Source: Allantophomopsis cytisporea (lineage: Eukaryota > Ascomycota > Leotiomycetes > Phacidiales > Phacidiaceae). Taken from it: a DNA stretch of 64,000 nt. Numbering within the stretch: position 1 is the first letter of the stretch; the number at the start of each line of letters is the position of its first letter. This document shows positions 32,592-44,608 of this stretch, piece by piece. Both the position numbers and the translations under genes were made by a program. Under the pieces are notes generated by a model. It saw nothing but the letters and a program-made list of their open reading frames with translations. It ran no database searches and was not told the origin of the DNA. The stretch spans positions 2,542,001 through 2,606,000 of the forward strand of contig CP103037.1 in the NCBI GenBank assembly GCA_024752435.1, written 5' to 3'.

Positions 32592-33853
32592 CTATGTGTC
32601 TGTCAGTCTGAATTGTTTGCGCGATCTTGCTTGATGCTGGATTTGGTGCTTCAGATGCATCATATATCATCACATCGCCTTAGTTTGAGGTGCGTTGATG
32701 CAAAACATCGCATCTGACGGTACAAAGTATGTATAGCTTCGTAGGATATCTTGAGAACGATGATGATATTAAGGCTCTGAGTCTTGGAATATTTTTGTTC
32801 TGAACGTGCGGCCGATCACGCTGAAGATTTCGATCTTCAGACAGGAACATCTTCCTGTAGATATGATAGGAAGCATGAGATATAAACATACCTGCATTTG
32901 TAAGATTATTCAACACTGGTACTGCCAGTGTGTGATAGTTGTCCTTCAGGCTGAGCAATAAATTCGTGATCAAGCAGAAATTTGGTAATTGTATTGCGGC
33001 CTCAGGTTATCAGGCACGAAAGTCGCCTTCCATTTTGTCATATATTGAGACCTCATCCTACATAAAGGTAATACATAAATGGCCAAGACTTTAGGAGATT
33101 CAATTCGGAATAAGACTCCTCTAATCAAAGGTCAGCTGTGGTAATTCAAAAGCAAGAGAAGTATGAGAGATATATCTTTATATCAATGTAGCTATTCGGG
33201 GTAGATTGGTGGATGCTAGGATCGCACATAGGTAGCTAGTTCGCTCAATCGAAACCTTCCACTTTTAATCAATTGACCCAACTCAAGAGTAGATATACTC
33301 TCAACATCCTGTCATTTCCAAGCAACTGGCGCAATGTAAAGATGTTATTTGTTAATTCAAACTCTGTAGATCCTAAAAGGGAAACACAATCGACCACCTT
33401 TATTTTCGTTTGTAACAGTTCTCAGTTGGGTGGCTTTGCCCAGTGCCGATGGTAATGATATGCATGCAAAGACATGGAACGTTCTCTTCCCCTCCCTCGT
33501 ACAAACCAGGGTGTATTCGCCACCTTTCCCTATTGGACCAGCAGGGTGTGCGATAGCATACTGTATGTACATGGACATACATGCATACATACATCCGTAG
33601 CGAGATCATCAAATCTTTGATTGGTGTTAAGCCTCGGTCTGCTCTCTCGCTCGTCCATGTATTTACCCACTGCAGCACATAACTTATCCGTTCAGATGAT
33701 CGACTCAATGCACACTTATCATTGCCATCTACTTAGACCGTAGAATACCCTATCTCTCGCCAATATATAACGCGAAGCTTAGATATTATATGTCATGACA
33801 TTTCAATTTCTGTATACTCGAGCATCAGATGTTGACACTTAGCACTTGAAAAT
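32592..33853. other. divergent intergenic region
   Basis: The region should contain the missing first exon and promoter of the WD40 gene (minus) and the promoter of the MFS gene (plus). A CATACATG microsatellite lies near 33562-33597. I could not support any complete gene. Confidence 0.5.
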
Positions 33854-35660
33854 ATGGATGACAAAGGTGTACAGATCATGTCCGAGAATGAAATCTCACA
33901 CAGGGCCAGAAAGCATGAGGGTGTGATTCTAGTTCCTACGCCTAGCAATGATCCCAGAGATCCATTGGTATGTTTATGTTTATCTACGAACTATGATATT
34001 GTGTATCCAGCTAATTCTGTGCTTTCCTTGTTTAAGAATTGGCCAATGCATAGAAAGGTCGGAATCACAGCTGTACTAAGTCTGGCCACGTTCGCTGGTT
34101 TTGCTGCGGGATTTTCAGGGCAATTGAACTTGACAGCTCCCGCAAAGTTGTATGGCAAAACGACAGTTCAAGTGGCTTACCAGGTAGGTCTCCAAAGAAA
34201 GAAAGAAAGAACGCAACAACAACCCGTATCGCCCAAAGCAGTGCTTACTATCACCTAGATCTCAGCGGCAACAGCAGGTCTGGCCTCAGGGAGTTTTTTT
34301 ATTGTACCTCTCTCGTACAAATTTGGGCGTAGCGCTGTTATTTTCTGGACCATGGTTTGTGCTTTACTGTGCCAGATCTGGGCTGGACTCATGACACACC
34401 ATGATGACTATAATGGTTTAGTCGTATCCCGATTCTTCGCGTCATTCTTCGGCTCTAGCATCTGCGCTCTCGGTCCGCGAATGCTCGTCGACCTCTTCTT
34501 CCTGCATCAGCGAGGCCGTGCCTTCACCGTCTTTCATGCTTGTCTGAACTTTGGTGTCACCGGTACCTCCACGCTCAGCGCCTTGATATCTACCACAGGC
34601 AAGTGGACGGTCGAATTTTGGTGGACTGTGGGGCTGCTTGGCGGTACCGTTGTGCTGATTTTCCTATTCTTGCATGAAACGACGTGGGATCGAGAGCCTG
34701 GGGCCGATAATCGCGTTCCACCGGAGAATTTTCTGGCAAATCGGTGGGCGACTTTCTTTCCTGGGACGAAAGTTACCAAGCATATGCCTGCGCGCCAAAT
34801 TGTACGTTCTTTCCTGATGTCCTGTTTGGCTCTTGACCTTCTTGCTAATATATCATTAATAGGGAAGAAAAGCAGCTTTACCTTTACTTATAGCAGCTTC
34901 GCCCGTGACCCTGCTAGTGGGATTCTATACCCTTACCGGCTTTGGTCTCAAAGTTGCTGTCAACATTATGGTTCCTGTGCTCCTCCAGAGACCCCTTTCT
35001 AAAGGGGGTTACGGCTTCACCACTGAGCAAACCGCGCTTTGTAAGTATCCACTTCAATCATTTACCATAATTACCTCGACTAACCCATCAGTTACCATGT
35101 CTAACTGGGCTGGCCTTCTCATCACCTTAATATACGGACACTTCATCTCTGACCGTGTCCCGCTCTGGATCTGCGGGCGACTAGGTGGGAACTGGAAGCC
35201 AGAATACCGACTACACGCGCTGTGGCTGCCATCGATGATTTTTAACCCTATTGGCCTTGGCATCTTTGGGTACATTATTGCGAACCACCTGTCCTGGCGC
35301 CTGCTTATCATTTCGGAAATATTCACATCCTTTGGTTCTGAGAGTATCATTCCTATCACAGTGAATTACCTCTGCGAGTGCTTCGTCCTCACGCCTGGCG
35401 AGGCATCCATTACTGCCAATGCATTTCGTTTGATGTTCGGGCTTACGATCACGTTTTATATCACTGATTGGATCGAAAGCGTTGGAATTGCGTGGGCGTT
35501 TGGTATGATGGCGCTTCTTGCGCTGGCAAGTTTTGGGGCGGTAATCTTGTTGCTATGCTGTGGGCATACTATTAGGGAGTGGAGTTGGAAAGGATTGAAT
35601 GTTACCGAAGAGGGAGTGCATGTTGTTGATGGGAAGGGGCAGGATACTGAGTCAACTTGA
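33854..35660 (+). CDS. MFS transporter, DHA1-like multidrug/efflux type
   Basis: The model is join(33854..33967, 34037..34183, 34259..34801, 34863..35040, 35092..35660), giving 516 residues. Four introns (69, 75, 61 and 51 nt) are GT-AG and in phase. The N-terminal DPRDPLNWPMHRK is a hallmark of fungal 12-TM DHA1-like transporters (usual consensus DPxNPxNW). Other marks are the TM4-5 region RFFASFFGSSICALGPRMLVDLFFLHQRGRAF (positions about 118-149), FFPGTKVTK in the central loop, and RLHALWLPSMIFNPIGLGIFGY. It probably exports toxins, drugs or metabolites across the plasma membrane; the substrate is unknown. No biosynthetic genes sit beside it. Confidence 0.88.
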
Positions 35661-36409
35661 GGAGAGGGACAGAGAGTCCGCGTTTATGATTGTGATGGCT
35701 ATGTATAAGAAAGAAATAGGCACTACATCATATCGGCGGGTTTCAAGGAGAGTCTAGACAATAGACTTGCCAGGATAGATCTAACAGAAGATTCTTCACT
35801 TTGATTTTTGTTTAACTTTGATACTCAGCTAGTCTGGTGGTCGAGATCTTCGTACAAAAACGTTTCTAAGGTGATAGCACAACTCTGCCGTCAAACACCA
35901 ATAAAGCTGACGGTCAGACAGCTGCTTATCCCAATCGTGCCGATCAGAACAAGCAAGCTGCAACTGTCGGAGGTCTACAGAACGCAGCTCCTACTCCCAA
36001 TCGTCCCGATCAGACCAACAAGGGAGCTGGTGGTGGAGATGATGAATCGTCAGCCTGTTGTGACAATTGAATACTGATGCCCCCGACTTACGCGATCCCT
36101 AGTCACATAGCTTTTGCCCAAAATTACGACGGTATCTGGTCGTTCTTGATCTCCTAACTTCCATTCACTGATTGAGGAAAACATCCTCGGGAAATTCTTT
36201 CGCCGTAGACCTGTCATGCAATGAAATAGAATCATGGTTTTTTTTAAATCATAAATGGAGCGTCATATTACGTAGGATTGACTTTAAAAAACGACTTCAT
36301 GTTGAATGATATAAAATCTCTACTTAAGGAAAGCATGACAAGAGTTTAGTTATTATTTTAAGTTTTAAAAGGGGGGTTTCATTCATATAATAGCACGCTA
36401 CCGCCTTGA
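35661..36409. other. intergenic, convergent gene ends
   Basis: This 749-bp spacer lies between the MFS gene and the cysteine-rich protein gene. Two related segments carrying CCCAATCGTSCCGATCAGA (about 35927 and 35995) form a short imperfect direct repeat 68 bp apart. No gene is supported. Confidence 0.5.
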
Positions 36410-37570
36410 TTATTGGAAAGAGGTAAGAGCAACGCAAGCATGCCCTAAAGCGATCAGACCATAGCTAGCCGTTAGTATATTTCCAGCATTTTTCGTACCA
36501 GCCTTCGTTGTCGACGAAGTAGTTGACGCAGTGGCACCACCCGACCCCGAAGCCGAAGTCTTTGAGCCCTTTCCACTAGTCGTCGTCGCTGACGCCGCCT
36601 TTCCATTGACACCCTCGGCAGTGATTGTATATTCTGCATCAGCTGCTGGATTAGTATACGAGAACACGGTCCCACTAGCGGGCGTCGTAACAGTTCCCGG
36701 ACCGTTGAACAGTGTTGCAGTACCATTGACAAGCTCATCCGCACTTAGAAACTTCCCGCCGGCAGGAGTGGCGTAACCAAAGTCGGACGAGCAATTGAAC
36801 TCAGCAAGCGCTGAGTCGCAGCTGTCGAAGGAGCCGTCAACGAGATTGTATATTGAGTTAACGTATGAGATACCGACATGGGCGGGATCAGTGTCAGGGC
36901 AAATATCGTAAATACTGGGGGATGATTAGCTCCTTAGACAACAATTCAGAAATATGGAGATGACTATCACTTACGCGGACAAGGCGGTGCTCTGTCCACA
37001 GCATGCACATCCCGTTATCTGGTCTGATGTCGAGACGTCGCTTTCACAACTGTCGTATTCATACGTCGAAGCATTGACGGCATTGAACACCTTGCCTAGG
37101 TTACAAGAGCAAGCGTCTGGAGCATCATCTGGTGCCGGAAAATATGGAATTACTGGTGACGATGTGACTGGGCAGTACTCGAGATACTCCAGTATATATA
37201 TCTGATACTCGCACTCATAGACCTAGATTGTTCAGCGATTGTACGAATAGTTTCAGAGTAAATTGGCAGAGAGGTTGAAAGGGAGTACTGTGAAGTAAGA
37301 GGAGAATGAGGCATGGCATACTCGATTCCAACAGCTGGCGGCATAGCAGTTGTAGCTATTAATGTAATCGACACACCCGCACGCAGCAAGCTCGAGCTGG
37401 CTGTCATCCTTCCGCGCCTGATCGAAACAGGCTTGTGTGCTGAGAGCTACATTACCTGCGCATGATTCGAAGGCTGATGAGTCCGCACAACCGGTGCTCG
37501 TTAGATTCGCGGCATTGATGGTGCTCATAAAACCAGCAAAAAAGAGGATAGATGCCAATCGAGAGGCCAT
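36410..37570 (-). CDS. secreted cysteine-rich, probably GPI-anchored protein
   Basis: The model is complement(join(36410..36914, 36975..37222, 37322..37570)), giving 333 residues. Both introns (60 and 99 nt) are GT-AG and phase-consistent. A signal peptide is clear (MASRLASILFFAGFMSTINA). The mature part is Cys-rich (CADSSAFESCAGN, ACGCVDYINSYNCYAASCWNR, ACSCNLGKVFNAVNAS, GCACCGQSTALSA) with N-glycosylation sites. A Ser/Thr/Gly-rich stalk then leads to a hydrophobic tail (ILTASYGLIALGHACVALTSF), giving the profile of a GPI anchor. It should sit at the cell surface or wall. It belongs to a family of uncharacterised ascomycete proteins; it is not a CFEM domain by cysteine spacing. Its function is unknown. 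Confidence 0.78.
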
Positions 37571-39079
37571 TTTGAAAGCTGTGGATCAATTAATGGGACG
37601 AGGGGAAATGACAAATGAGGCACAAAGGAGGAGGGTACTGACAGATATATAGTGATGAGCCAGTCTTGCGGATATCAATATCTTCATACTAACAAGATGG
37701 GCTGCAGCTGAGAAGAAACGGCGGACCGCATACCTTCCATTGTATGCATGCAGGAGCAAATGAAGAGTAAGAAACTTGATAGCAACCCACATACATAGAA
37801 TCTAGATGGATGTGTGAGCACCCTGAGATACAAGGATCTCTCAACTTATCTTAATGCTAAAAGCCAAAGCTAATGCATAAAATGGTCAAGGCTTGTGTGC
37901 TTGTCTGTCTAGTAAAACAAATGTGGCTACCATGAAGACACATCGAGAGACTCTTGTTACCTTTTTGGGAATGACAGTCCTGGAAGCTGACCTATAATAC
38001 TGAAGTGGCGGATATATCTGGACGAGGGCTGAGACTAATTAGTCCGAAATGGGGGAGGAACATGAAGCCGAGTGAACCGGAGGCTTGAAAAGACGGAGCA
38101 TGAGTCGGAGAGAAAGAGCTACCTTAGAAGCAGGAGTGTAAGTGGAATGGGATTGAAATATAACAATAGTACGAGTACATAGGAAAAAGAGCTAGAAAGA
38201 AAATAGCCGTTTTAAACATTTGAATATCAACGGGTCTTAAATTTACCCGAGATCCTTAGTTCTTGGCGACTTCATCGAGAGGCTGTTGATGCAAGCAGCC
38301 GACGCCCATCCCGAGTCGACTTAAGGCGTTTTGACACCGCCTCAGCCGCAATTATGATCATCCAGCGAATACTACCTTGGCTCGCCCACTCACCTTCGAA
38401 TTCAGCCCACCCAGCTCTTCAATATCCTATTCCTAGTGCCCCATTAGGTGATATTATGAGCCACATTGAAGAGAACCTTGCAAAGTAAGCATTTTCGTCC
38501 GCAATAAGCATTCTTCAAGTCCTCACCCAAAAATTCTCCAAAACAAGCATGGAAACAAGCATATCTACCCTGTCATCGGGAGCTCCCACCGATCAGTCTC
38601 CATCGTAGAAGACCCTGCTAGATTTTGTCACCCTCCGGCAAATGCACAGCAATGTTTTGATCAGCTGCGGTTCCCAATCAGAGAATGATGATAATGAATT
38701 TGGTACGTCCATAATAAGCGATTGGTTGTCAGCGTGTGAAACGACCATGCGGCTATTGAGTCTTGATCACGATGGCCTTTGCATCGACAGTCCGGGTATT
38801 GAAAGTATGTGGAGATACCTAAGAAGATCACGGCGGGCTGATAAATATCTAATGTCTCTATAAGACGGATCAGAAAGCCCATTGACTATTAATGACGCTG
38901 TTGGCGCTCATAGAATATGAATAATGTTACTAAATTATCAAATTCGTTCCCAAAGTCTACTTGTAGCTGTACATGTGCAAGAAAACATCATGTAAATTAC
39001 ATCATAAACTCAGTCTCATAGTCATCTCCATAAGTATCTGCTCTGTACCCCGCTCCTACTATATGCCCATGCGCCCCCT
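37571..39079. other. gene-free region
   Basis: In 1.5 kb I see only short ORFs without motifs on either strand. A 73-codon plus-strand ORF at 38642 has no recognisable domain. No repeats or RNA genes are evident. Confidence 0.5.
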
Positions 39080-40578
39080 TTAATAAGTCCCATCACTCTT
39101 CAATTCCGTATATCCTGGGAACTTACTAAACTGCCCCTTATCAATCTCATTCAGCGTCGGGCATCCCAGTGTCCCAGTCAAACCATTAATCACCGGGCCG
39201 AGCATATCTGTCGCGTCACTGATATCTGTCAGCAATCCGGACAAGATATCCGGTAACTCTTGCACGGTAAGCTGCAGCGCGTAACAGAAAAGGTTGTTCC
39301 CATCAAGGAGAGTTGCCGCGTTGAAAATACCGCCTGTCAATTCCTCAGGATCGATACCCGTGAAAGAGTTCACCGTGCCCGTGTTCCCACCCAGGGATGC
39401 AAACTCGGGATGCTGTAGCAGCATGCTGACGCTGTCCAGGATCAGGAAGAGGATCGTGTAGGGGTCCGCAGCATTGCGCGTGTACCAGTTGTCTGGGATG
39501 CGCTCGTTGCCTGGTCTGTAAAGCATAAGTACCAAGACCGACCTCTGTTATACTCTCAACCACATAGAGACACTTACACATAAGTGAAATCAGGATAATC
39601 CCCTTGAATCGCATAAAAGCTCTTCAGCACTTCCCCATTCAACTGCCCTTCGGGATACTCGGCAGATTTGTTGCCCATGAAGCGGTAGATGAAGCTCCAA
39701 GCAGCCGGTTGCGCAATGACACCGCTGAATGGAGCATTAAAGAAGTATGGGTTGTTGGAGATAGACTCCTGGAATCTTGTCGCACGGTACGCGGTTAGCA
39801 GTGGCAGATCGTAGTTGTCATCTTCCCTGCCGAGCTCATAGAGAGCGGTGAATTGCGAAAGTTGGAGCAGAAAGTCATTTTTGCTAGAACAAGGGTTAGG
39901 CTTGCATGCTCAAGGCAAGAGAGAGAAGGGGAACGTACTATTGGTACAAATCTCCACGTGTTGGCGAAACATCGCCTTCATATTTATTGTGCGAACCACT
40001 GATTCCCTGTGGGGTTCCGAGGAGGCCGATGGCGCTGAGGAGGTCGGGGGAAGAAGGGGGTCCGCCAATAGACCAGGACGTCAAGTCTCCATCAAAAACT
40101 GCACCATAGATGGCGAGAAATGTTGAGAGGTCAACGCCCATTCCAAAAACTGCTGATATCAGATAGAAGCCCTTGAAATTTCAGAATATATCGCACCTTT
40201 TCCAGTGCCTTCGATGAATTGCTCAATAGTAGCAATTCCATTGTGTGGTAAGTATCCACTGGGATTTATTAATCACCTATTCTTGCCGAAGGTCTCGAAA
40301 GTAACCTACTGGTTTGCCATTGCGTTTAACCCAGGACAGGGACCTCGGAGATCAGTTGATGTGGGAGGCACGAAGGCGTATTGGCCTGAAGTACTAACGA
40401 GTTGTGCAGTCGGATTGAAAGACACTCTTTTGTTCAGGGAGGGAGCTTCCACAGGGCTATCAAGTGACTTCTTTAGCATCTGCTTGGCCACCTCGTCCAT
40501 GAGGGCAGGGAAGGCACTTGTGCTGGTGGCATATACCAAAAAGGCTGAGATAGCCAAGGATGAACTAGAAAATCTCAT
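39080..40578 (-). CDS. secreted heme-thiolate peroxidase (peroxygenase/chloroperoxidase family)
   Basis: The model is complement(join(39080..39515, 39578..39883, 39939..40149, 40197..40258, 40310..40578)), giving 427 residues. Four introns (62, 55, 47 and 51 nt) are phase-consistent. The start is the ATG at 40578, opening a signal peptide (MRFSSSSLAISAFLVYATSTSA). The proximal heme ligand is C81 in PCPGLNAMANHGYLPHNG. The distal Mg/heme motif is E168-G169-D170 followed by VSPTRGD. EGD is the form seen in unspecific peroxygenases, whereas classical chloroperoxidase has EHD. The enzyme should use H2O2 to oxygenate or halogenate organic substrates outside the cell. Which acid-base residue serves catalysis cannot be fixed without alignment; R and E in RATRFQES are candidates. 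Confidence 0.88.
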
Positions 40579-41569
40579 TATGAAAGGTGTGATACTGGAG
40601 AAAGGGATCAAGAGCGAAGAGAACAGTGCGTGCACAGATGTTTGTGAGTAGATGACATGAAGAATTTATACTTATCGTATCTAGAAGACTAAATCAGGAA
40701 TGTTCATAAGCTTACAATCAAGCACTTGCAACACGAGAAAAAGAACTTCATATGCATGCGACGTTCACCGCACGAGATCACAATCGCCCTGCGAATTGCA
40801 AATCATACTAAGCAGACCAGATATCAGCGACTCCAGGTCGGAGAAATGACCAGCTGCGGTCGCTCTAAGAGAGTTAAAGCAACTTATGACAACGCCACCG
40901 CTGTCACTATTGCCTGCATCTAAAGGATCACCAGAAGGGTTCTTTGTCCATCCCCAGATGATATCCAAATGGAGGTGGATGGTAGCTGCTATTGGGCACG
41001 CGGGCCTGCACACTTCAAAATAAGCAATTCCAACATCGGAGACAGATCTACCAGATCTTCAAGTAGCAGGAGTGGTAGCGCGTTCGAGTGACGGGAGGCG
41101 GACATAGCGACGTCGTAGTGGGTGTACAGAGCTGTCACACTGACGGCGTAAAGTCGCATTTGGAGCTATGATTGTATTTGCACCTCGGAAGACCTTTCTT
41201 TGGCAAGGAGGTGGACCGAGGATGCCGAGGTCTTTCAATGAGGGGGATATACGATATGTCATTAACTTCTATCACATGATTCATATATCCACAAGCTGTG
41301 TAGAGAGTAGAATGTAAATAACATGGTGAGTGGAATGTAAAGTATTAAGGTCACTTCAGGTCCTTATCGCGCCATCGATTTTACCTAAGCGAGCCAGATT
41401 CTTGACTCCTTCTCTGCTTTCGGCTGCAGTGTGAGTATATCACCATATACTCATCATTCTCTATTCTCTACTCAATATTCATACAGTATTCGTACTACTA
41501 GTACTTCCACCCTGAGATCATACACCAATATCAGATTAAATCCTATCCCGCTCTGGAAAAAGATTAATA
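40579..41569. other. divergent promoter region
   Basis: This region lies between the peroxygenase (minus) and the thioredoxin-like gene (plus). Short ORFs on both strands show no motif. No repeat or RNA gene is seen. Confidence 0.5.
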
Positions 41570-41989
41570 ATGCCCCTCCAAGTAACAACCGACTCTCCCA
41601 GCGCCATTGCGGCAGCCCTCAAATCCAGCGCCACGCCATATAAACCTGCCTACCTTGTCGTCTACGCCTCTCTTGTAGACGGACGTTCCTGGTGCGGAGA
41701 CTGTGTTCGTGCCGAGCCGTTCGTGGAGGCTGCCTTTGGTGCCTCTGAAAATGTCGTGAGAGTCGTCTACGCTGGACAGAGGGATGAGTGGAGGCGTAAG
41801 GACAATCCATGGAGACAGGAGCCTTTCTCCGTCACAAATCTGCCAACAGTAATTAAGGTTACGGCCGAGGATGTAAGTATCTTCCTCTACGCTGATGCAA
41901 CGTGTGCTAAGTTTGATTAGAAATGGGAGAAGCTGGTTGAAAGCGATGTTTACAATCAGACAAAGTTAGATGCTTTTACTAGAGTCTGA
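41570..41989 (+). CDS. TXNDC17-like thioredoxin-domain protein
   Basis: The model is join(41570..41872, 41921..41989), giving 123 residues, with a 48-nt GT-AG intron in phase 0. The fold matches the TXNDC17 (DUF953) thioredoxin family: the redox motif WCGDC at about residues 42-46, then VRVVYAGQRDEWRRKDNPWR and the cis-Pro segment NLPTVIKV. Animal TXNDC17 has WCPDC; here Gly replaces Pro, which would shift the redox potential. It should be a small cytosolic disulfide reductase. No signal peptide is present. Confidence 0.88.
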
Positions 41990-42526
41990 GACTCTCTAGC
42001 GGTTATACCGAGTAGCAAGATTTAGTTCAGATGAAGAACATCTTTCTACTTGCCTTCATTTACATGTGCCAATATACGTAGTACTTCAGACCTGAATATA
42101 ACACTCTCATGTCTATCTCATATACATAATGGTATGGAGAGCTTCGATATGCTTAGCACCGAGCGGGCCCGACCTTTTCAATGGCTTGCCCGCCTCCAAC
42201 CTTTTGGAATCTCCCCCCATTTCCATTCTTCACATTTCGTTTGCAGCTTTGGGATGGGACTTCGTGTTCTGACTTTGATAGTGCAACTTTGTGTAACCCT
42301 AATACGATCGCGCTAAGGAGCTGAATGCAACCTGACTACATCGATGCTCTGATTGGGTACTAAGATCTGAGGCTGTAGATTCTTGAATCTGCATTTATCA
42401 CCGGGTTATCAATAAATTTAGACAGGGACTAGAGTCAGACAAACACGTCGGATATGGAGAACCGACAGCTTCTTCGTGCGTAGGCTCTATAAAGAACTTG
42501 AATTGAGTTGGTGCCTGCGAGACTGA
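41990..42526. other. intergenic, convergent gene ends
   Basis: This 537-bp AT-rich spacer holds the 3' ends of the thioredoxin-like gene and the hydroxyacid dehydrogenase. No feature is recognised. Confidence 0.5.
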
Positions 42527-43653
42527 TTAACTTGTGGATAGCTCATTGACGGGTGCAACTGGTCTTCCAGTCTCAAACAACGACTTAATGTTTTCGAAGC
42601 ACTCTCGTTCCCCATTTTGTCGTGCTTTCTTTGTGAGACCTCCCAAATGTGGCTGGATGACACATTTGTCACTCTCTTTAAAATAAGAATCTAAGTCAGG
42701 CTCCGCTTCAAACACATCCAGCCCAGCCCTCGCAACCTTCCCACTTTCCAGAGCCGCAATCAAGGCTTTCTCATCGACAATCGGACCTCTAGCAGTGTTG
42801 ACGAAAAATACACCATCCTTCATCTGTGAAAACTCTTTGGCGCCGATTAATCCTATCGTGTTGGGATTTTGTGGACAATTGATGGAAACAACATCTGAGA
42901 TCCCCAGTAGCTCATCAAGACTAGAACAATATATTGCCTGGTATTTCTCCTCAACTTCTTGTGGTAGTCTGCTACGATTGAAATAATGGATATTCATATT
43001 GAAAGCCAAAGCCTTTTTGGCAAGGTACTACAATTATTAGCATAACAACTCACGAGACGAAAGGCTTCGAAGTCTTACTTTCCCAATACTCCCCATCCCA
43101 ACAATACCAAGATTCATGTCAGAGGGGTCGTTACAAGGAACATGATCATTTCTCCACAAGCCCATTCGTGCAGATTTCTCAGCTCGAGTTGTATCTCGTA
43201 CTGAAGCAAGTATGAGAAACATTGCCATATCGGCGGTGGGTTCAGAGACGGCGTCTTTTGTATTGCAAAACCACATTCCGTTCTTGGTCATCCAGTCAAC
43301 ATCAAATTCATTGTAGCCTGCGGACGCGGAAACCACAATCTTGCAGCCTGGTACAAGACCTGAGAGAAATTCGCCATCAAAATCTTGAAAGGGCGATGTG
43401 CCTTGTAATATAACAAAGGCAAAATATGGCCCATTGTCCTTGACGGCTTTGGAGATTGCGGGAATCGCTTCTACACGATTCTTGGCACGGAGGACCTTAA
43501 GTATATTAGCATGGACTACGACGTATCTATATAGAGTACAAATACATCGATATGGAATTTTGCTTCAAAAGCTTCCATGTACGCCTTTCCTGCCGCACCT
43601 GGTTGCATCAGACACAGCACCTTTGGCTTATCGCTTTGTGATGTTGCAGACAT
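42527..43653 (-). CDS. D-2-hydroxyacid dehydrogenase (glyoxylate/hydroxypyruvate reductase-like)
   Basis: The model is complement(join(42527..43027, 43079..43495, 43546..43653)), giving 341 residues. Both introns (51 and 50 nt) are phase 0. The NAD(P) motif GIVGMGSIGK is split from the following helix by the intron. The catalytic set is present: Arg in VNTARGPIVDEKAL, Glu in AGLDVFEAEPDL, and His in VIQPHLGGLTKKAR. This is the standard D-isomer-specific 2-hydroxyacid dehydrogenase core, reducing 2-oxoacids with NAD(P)H. I chose the ATG at 43653 (MSATSQSDKPKVLCL), which gives family length. The frame is open for 94 more codons upstream to another ATG at 43935. That extension is Arg-rich and could be a mitochondrial presequence. 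The gene lies next to an FAD amine oxidase. Confidence 0.88.
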
Positions 43654-44608
43654 TGTGTTCGAGTGTTCTGGATCAATGCCAAGGAAGAGTTGAAGGAGGG
43701 TTGTCGCTGACGGCTGGAAAGGCAGGCCGTTTGTTTTTGAATCCTTTGGAGCACTGGTATGATTTTGTAGTTTGTATTGCTGCGCCGAGCGCAAGCAACT
43801 TCCTATTCCGCCTATTCTCTGAATGAATAGGCTTGGTCTGCAAAGCCGAGGGAGATATCTTATCGGTGTGATACGGCGTAGACTGAATCTCACCCCACGT
43901 TTGGCGGCTGCAATGACCCACATGTGATGATTCATACTGTATTTACCTTCGACCAGTCTCGAAGTCTATTGATAATATAAGGACTTTTAAGACATTCAGT
44001 TTATCATCGATGATAATCGAGACTATACTGCCAGGAATTAACAACACTATCTTGGTCATAATGCTGCAGAACACTGCAGAACACATATCAAAGACCAGAT
44101 AAGCATTATTTTCAAAATTTCCGATATAATTTGATACCGGGCTTTATCGACTGTCAAATTATACAAAAGTAAAAGACTTCAGGTTCAGGTATCAAATCAA
44201 GTATTTGGTGGACATAATATGCCAAGAGCTGCCCAACGACAGACTATTCAAGACAGTGTAAGCTTCTTGTAGCTAGAAAAAGATTAGACTTAAACCAGAG
44301 CATAATAATTGTTCGATTTCATACTATCCGATGACTCTCACGACTAACACGAATCTTCTGAGAATGTTCAATATATAGCTTCGGGAAGTTGTACGGCCAT
44401 TACTGAATGGATATATGACTTGTGGTATCTCCGCAGCTTCTAATAACTCCTCTTGAGTTCCACCGCGTTAATGAAATCGAGTGATAAGTGTAAAACACGC
44501 ATATCTATATGTATTGCTTCAAATCTAAATAGTTTTTGATCGGATATTTCAGCGAGTATTGGAGACTCAACAATACCAAAATATATATACCTGGATGTTG
44601 TCGTAAAC
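43654..44608. other. intergenic region with GATA-type palindrome
   Basis: This 955-bp AT-rich stretch lies between two minus-strand genes, so it holds the dehydrogenase promoter and the 3' flank of the FAD oxidase. The 16-bp perfect palindrome at 44001-44016 is its most distinct feature. Confidence 0.5.
44001..44016. promoter_or_regulatory. palindrome TTATCATCGATGATAA (opposed GATA sites)
   Basis: A perfect 16-bp palindrome with TTATC and GATAA at its ends, that is two HGATAR-type sites in inverted order. It lies about 350 bp upstream of the hydroxyacid dehydrogenase ATG. GATA factors such as AreA control fungal nitrogen catabolism; binding here is inferred. Confidence 0.55.
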
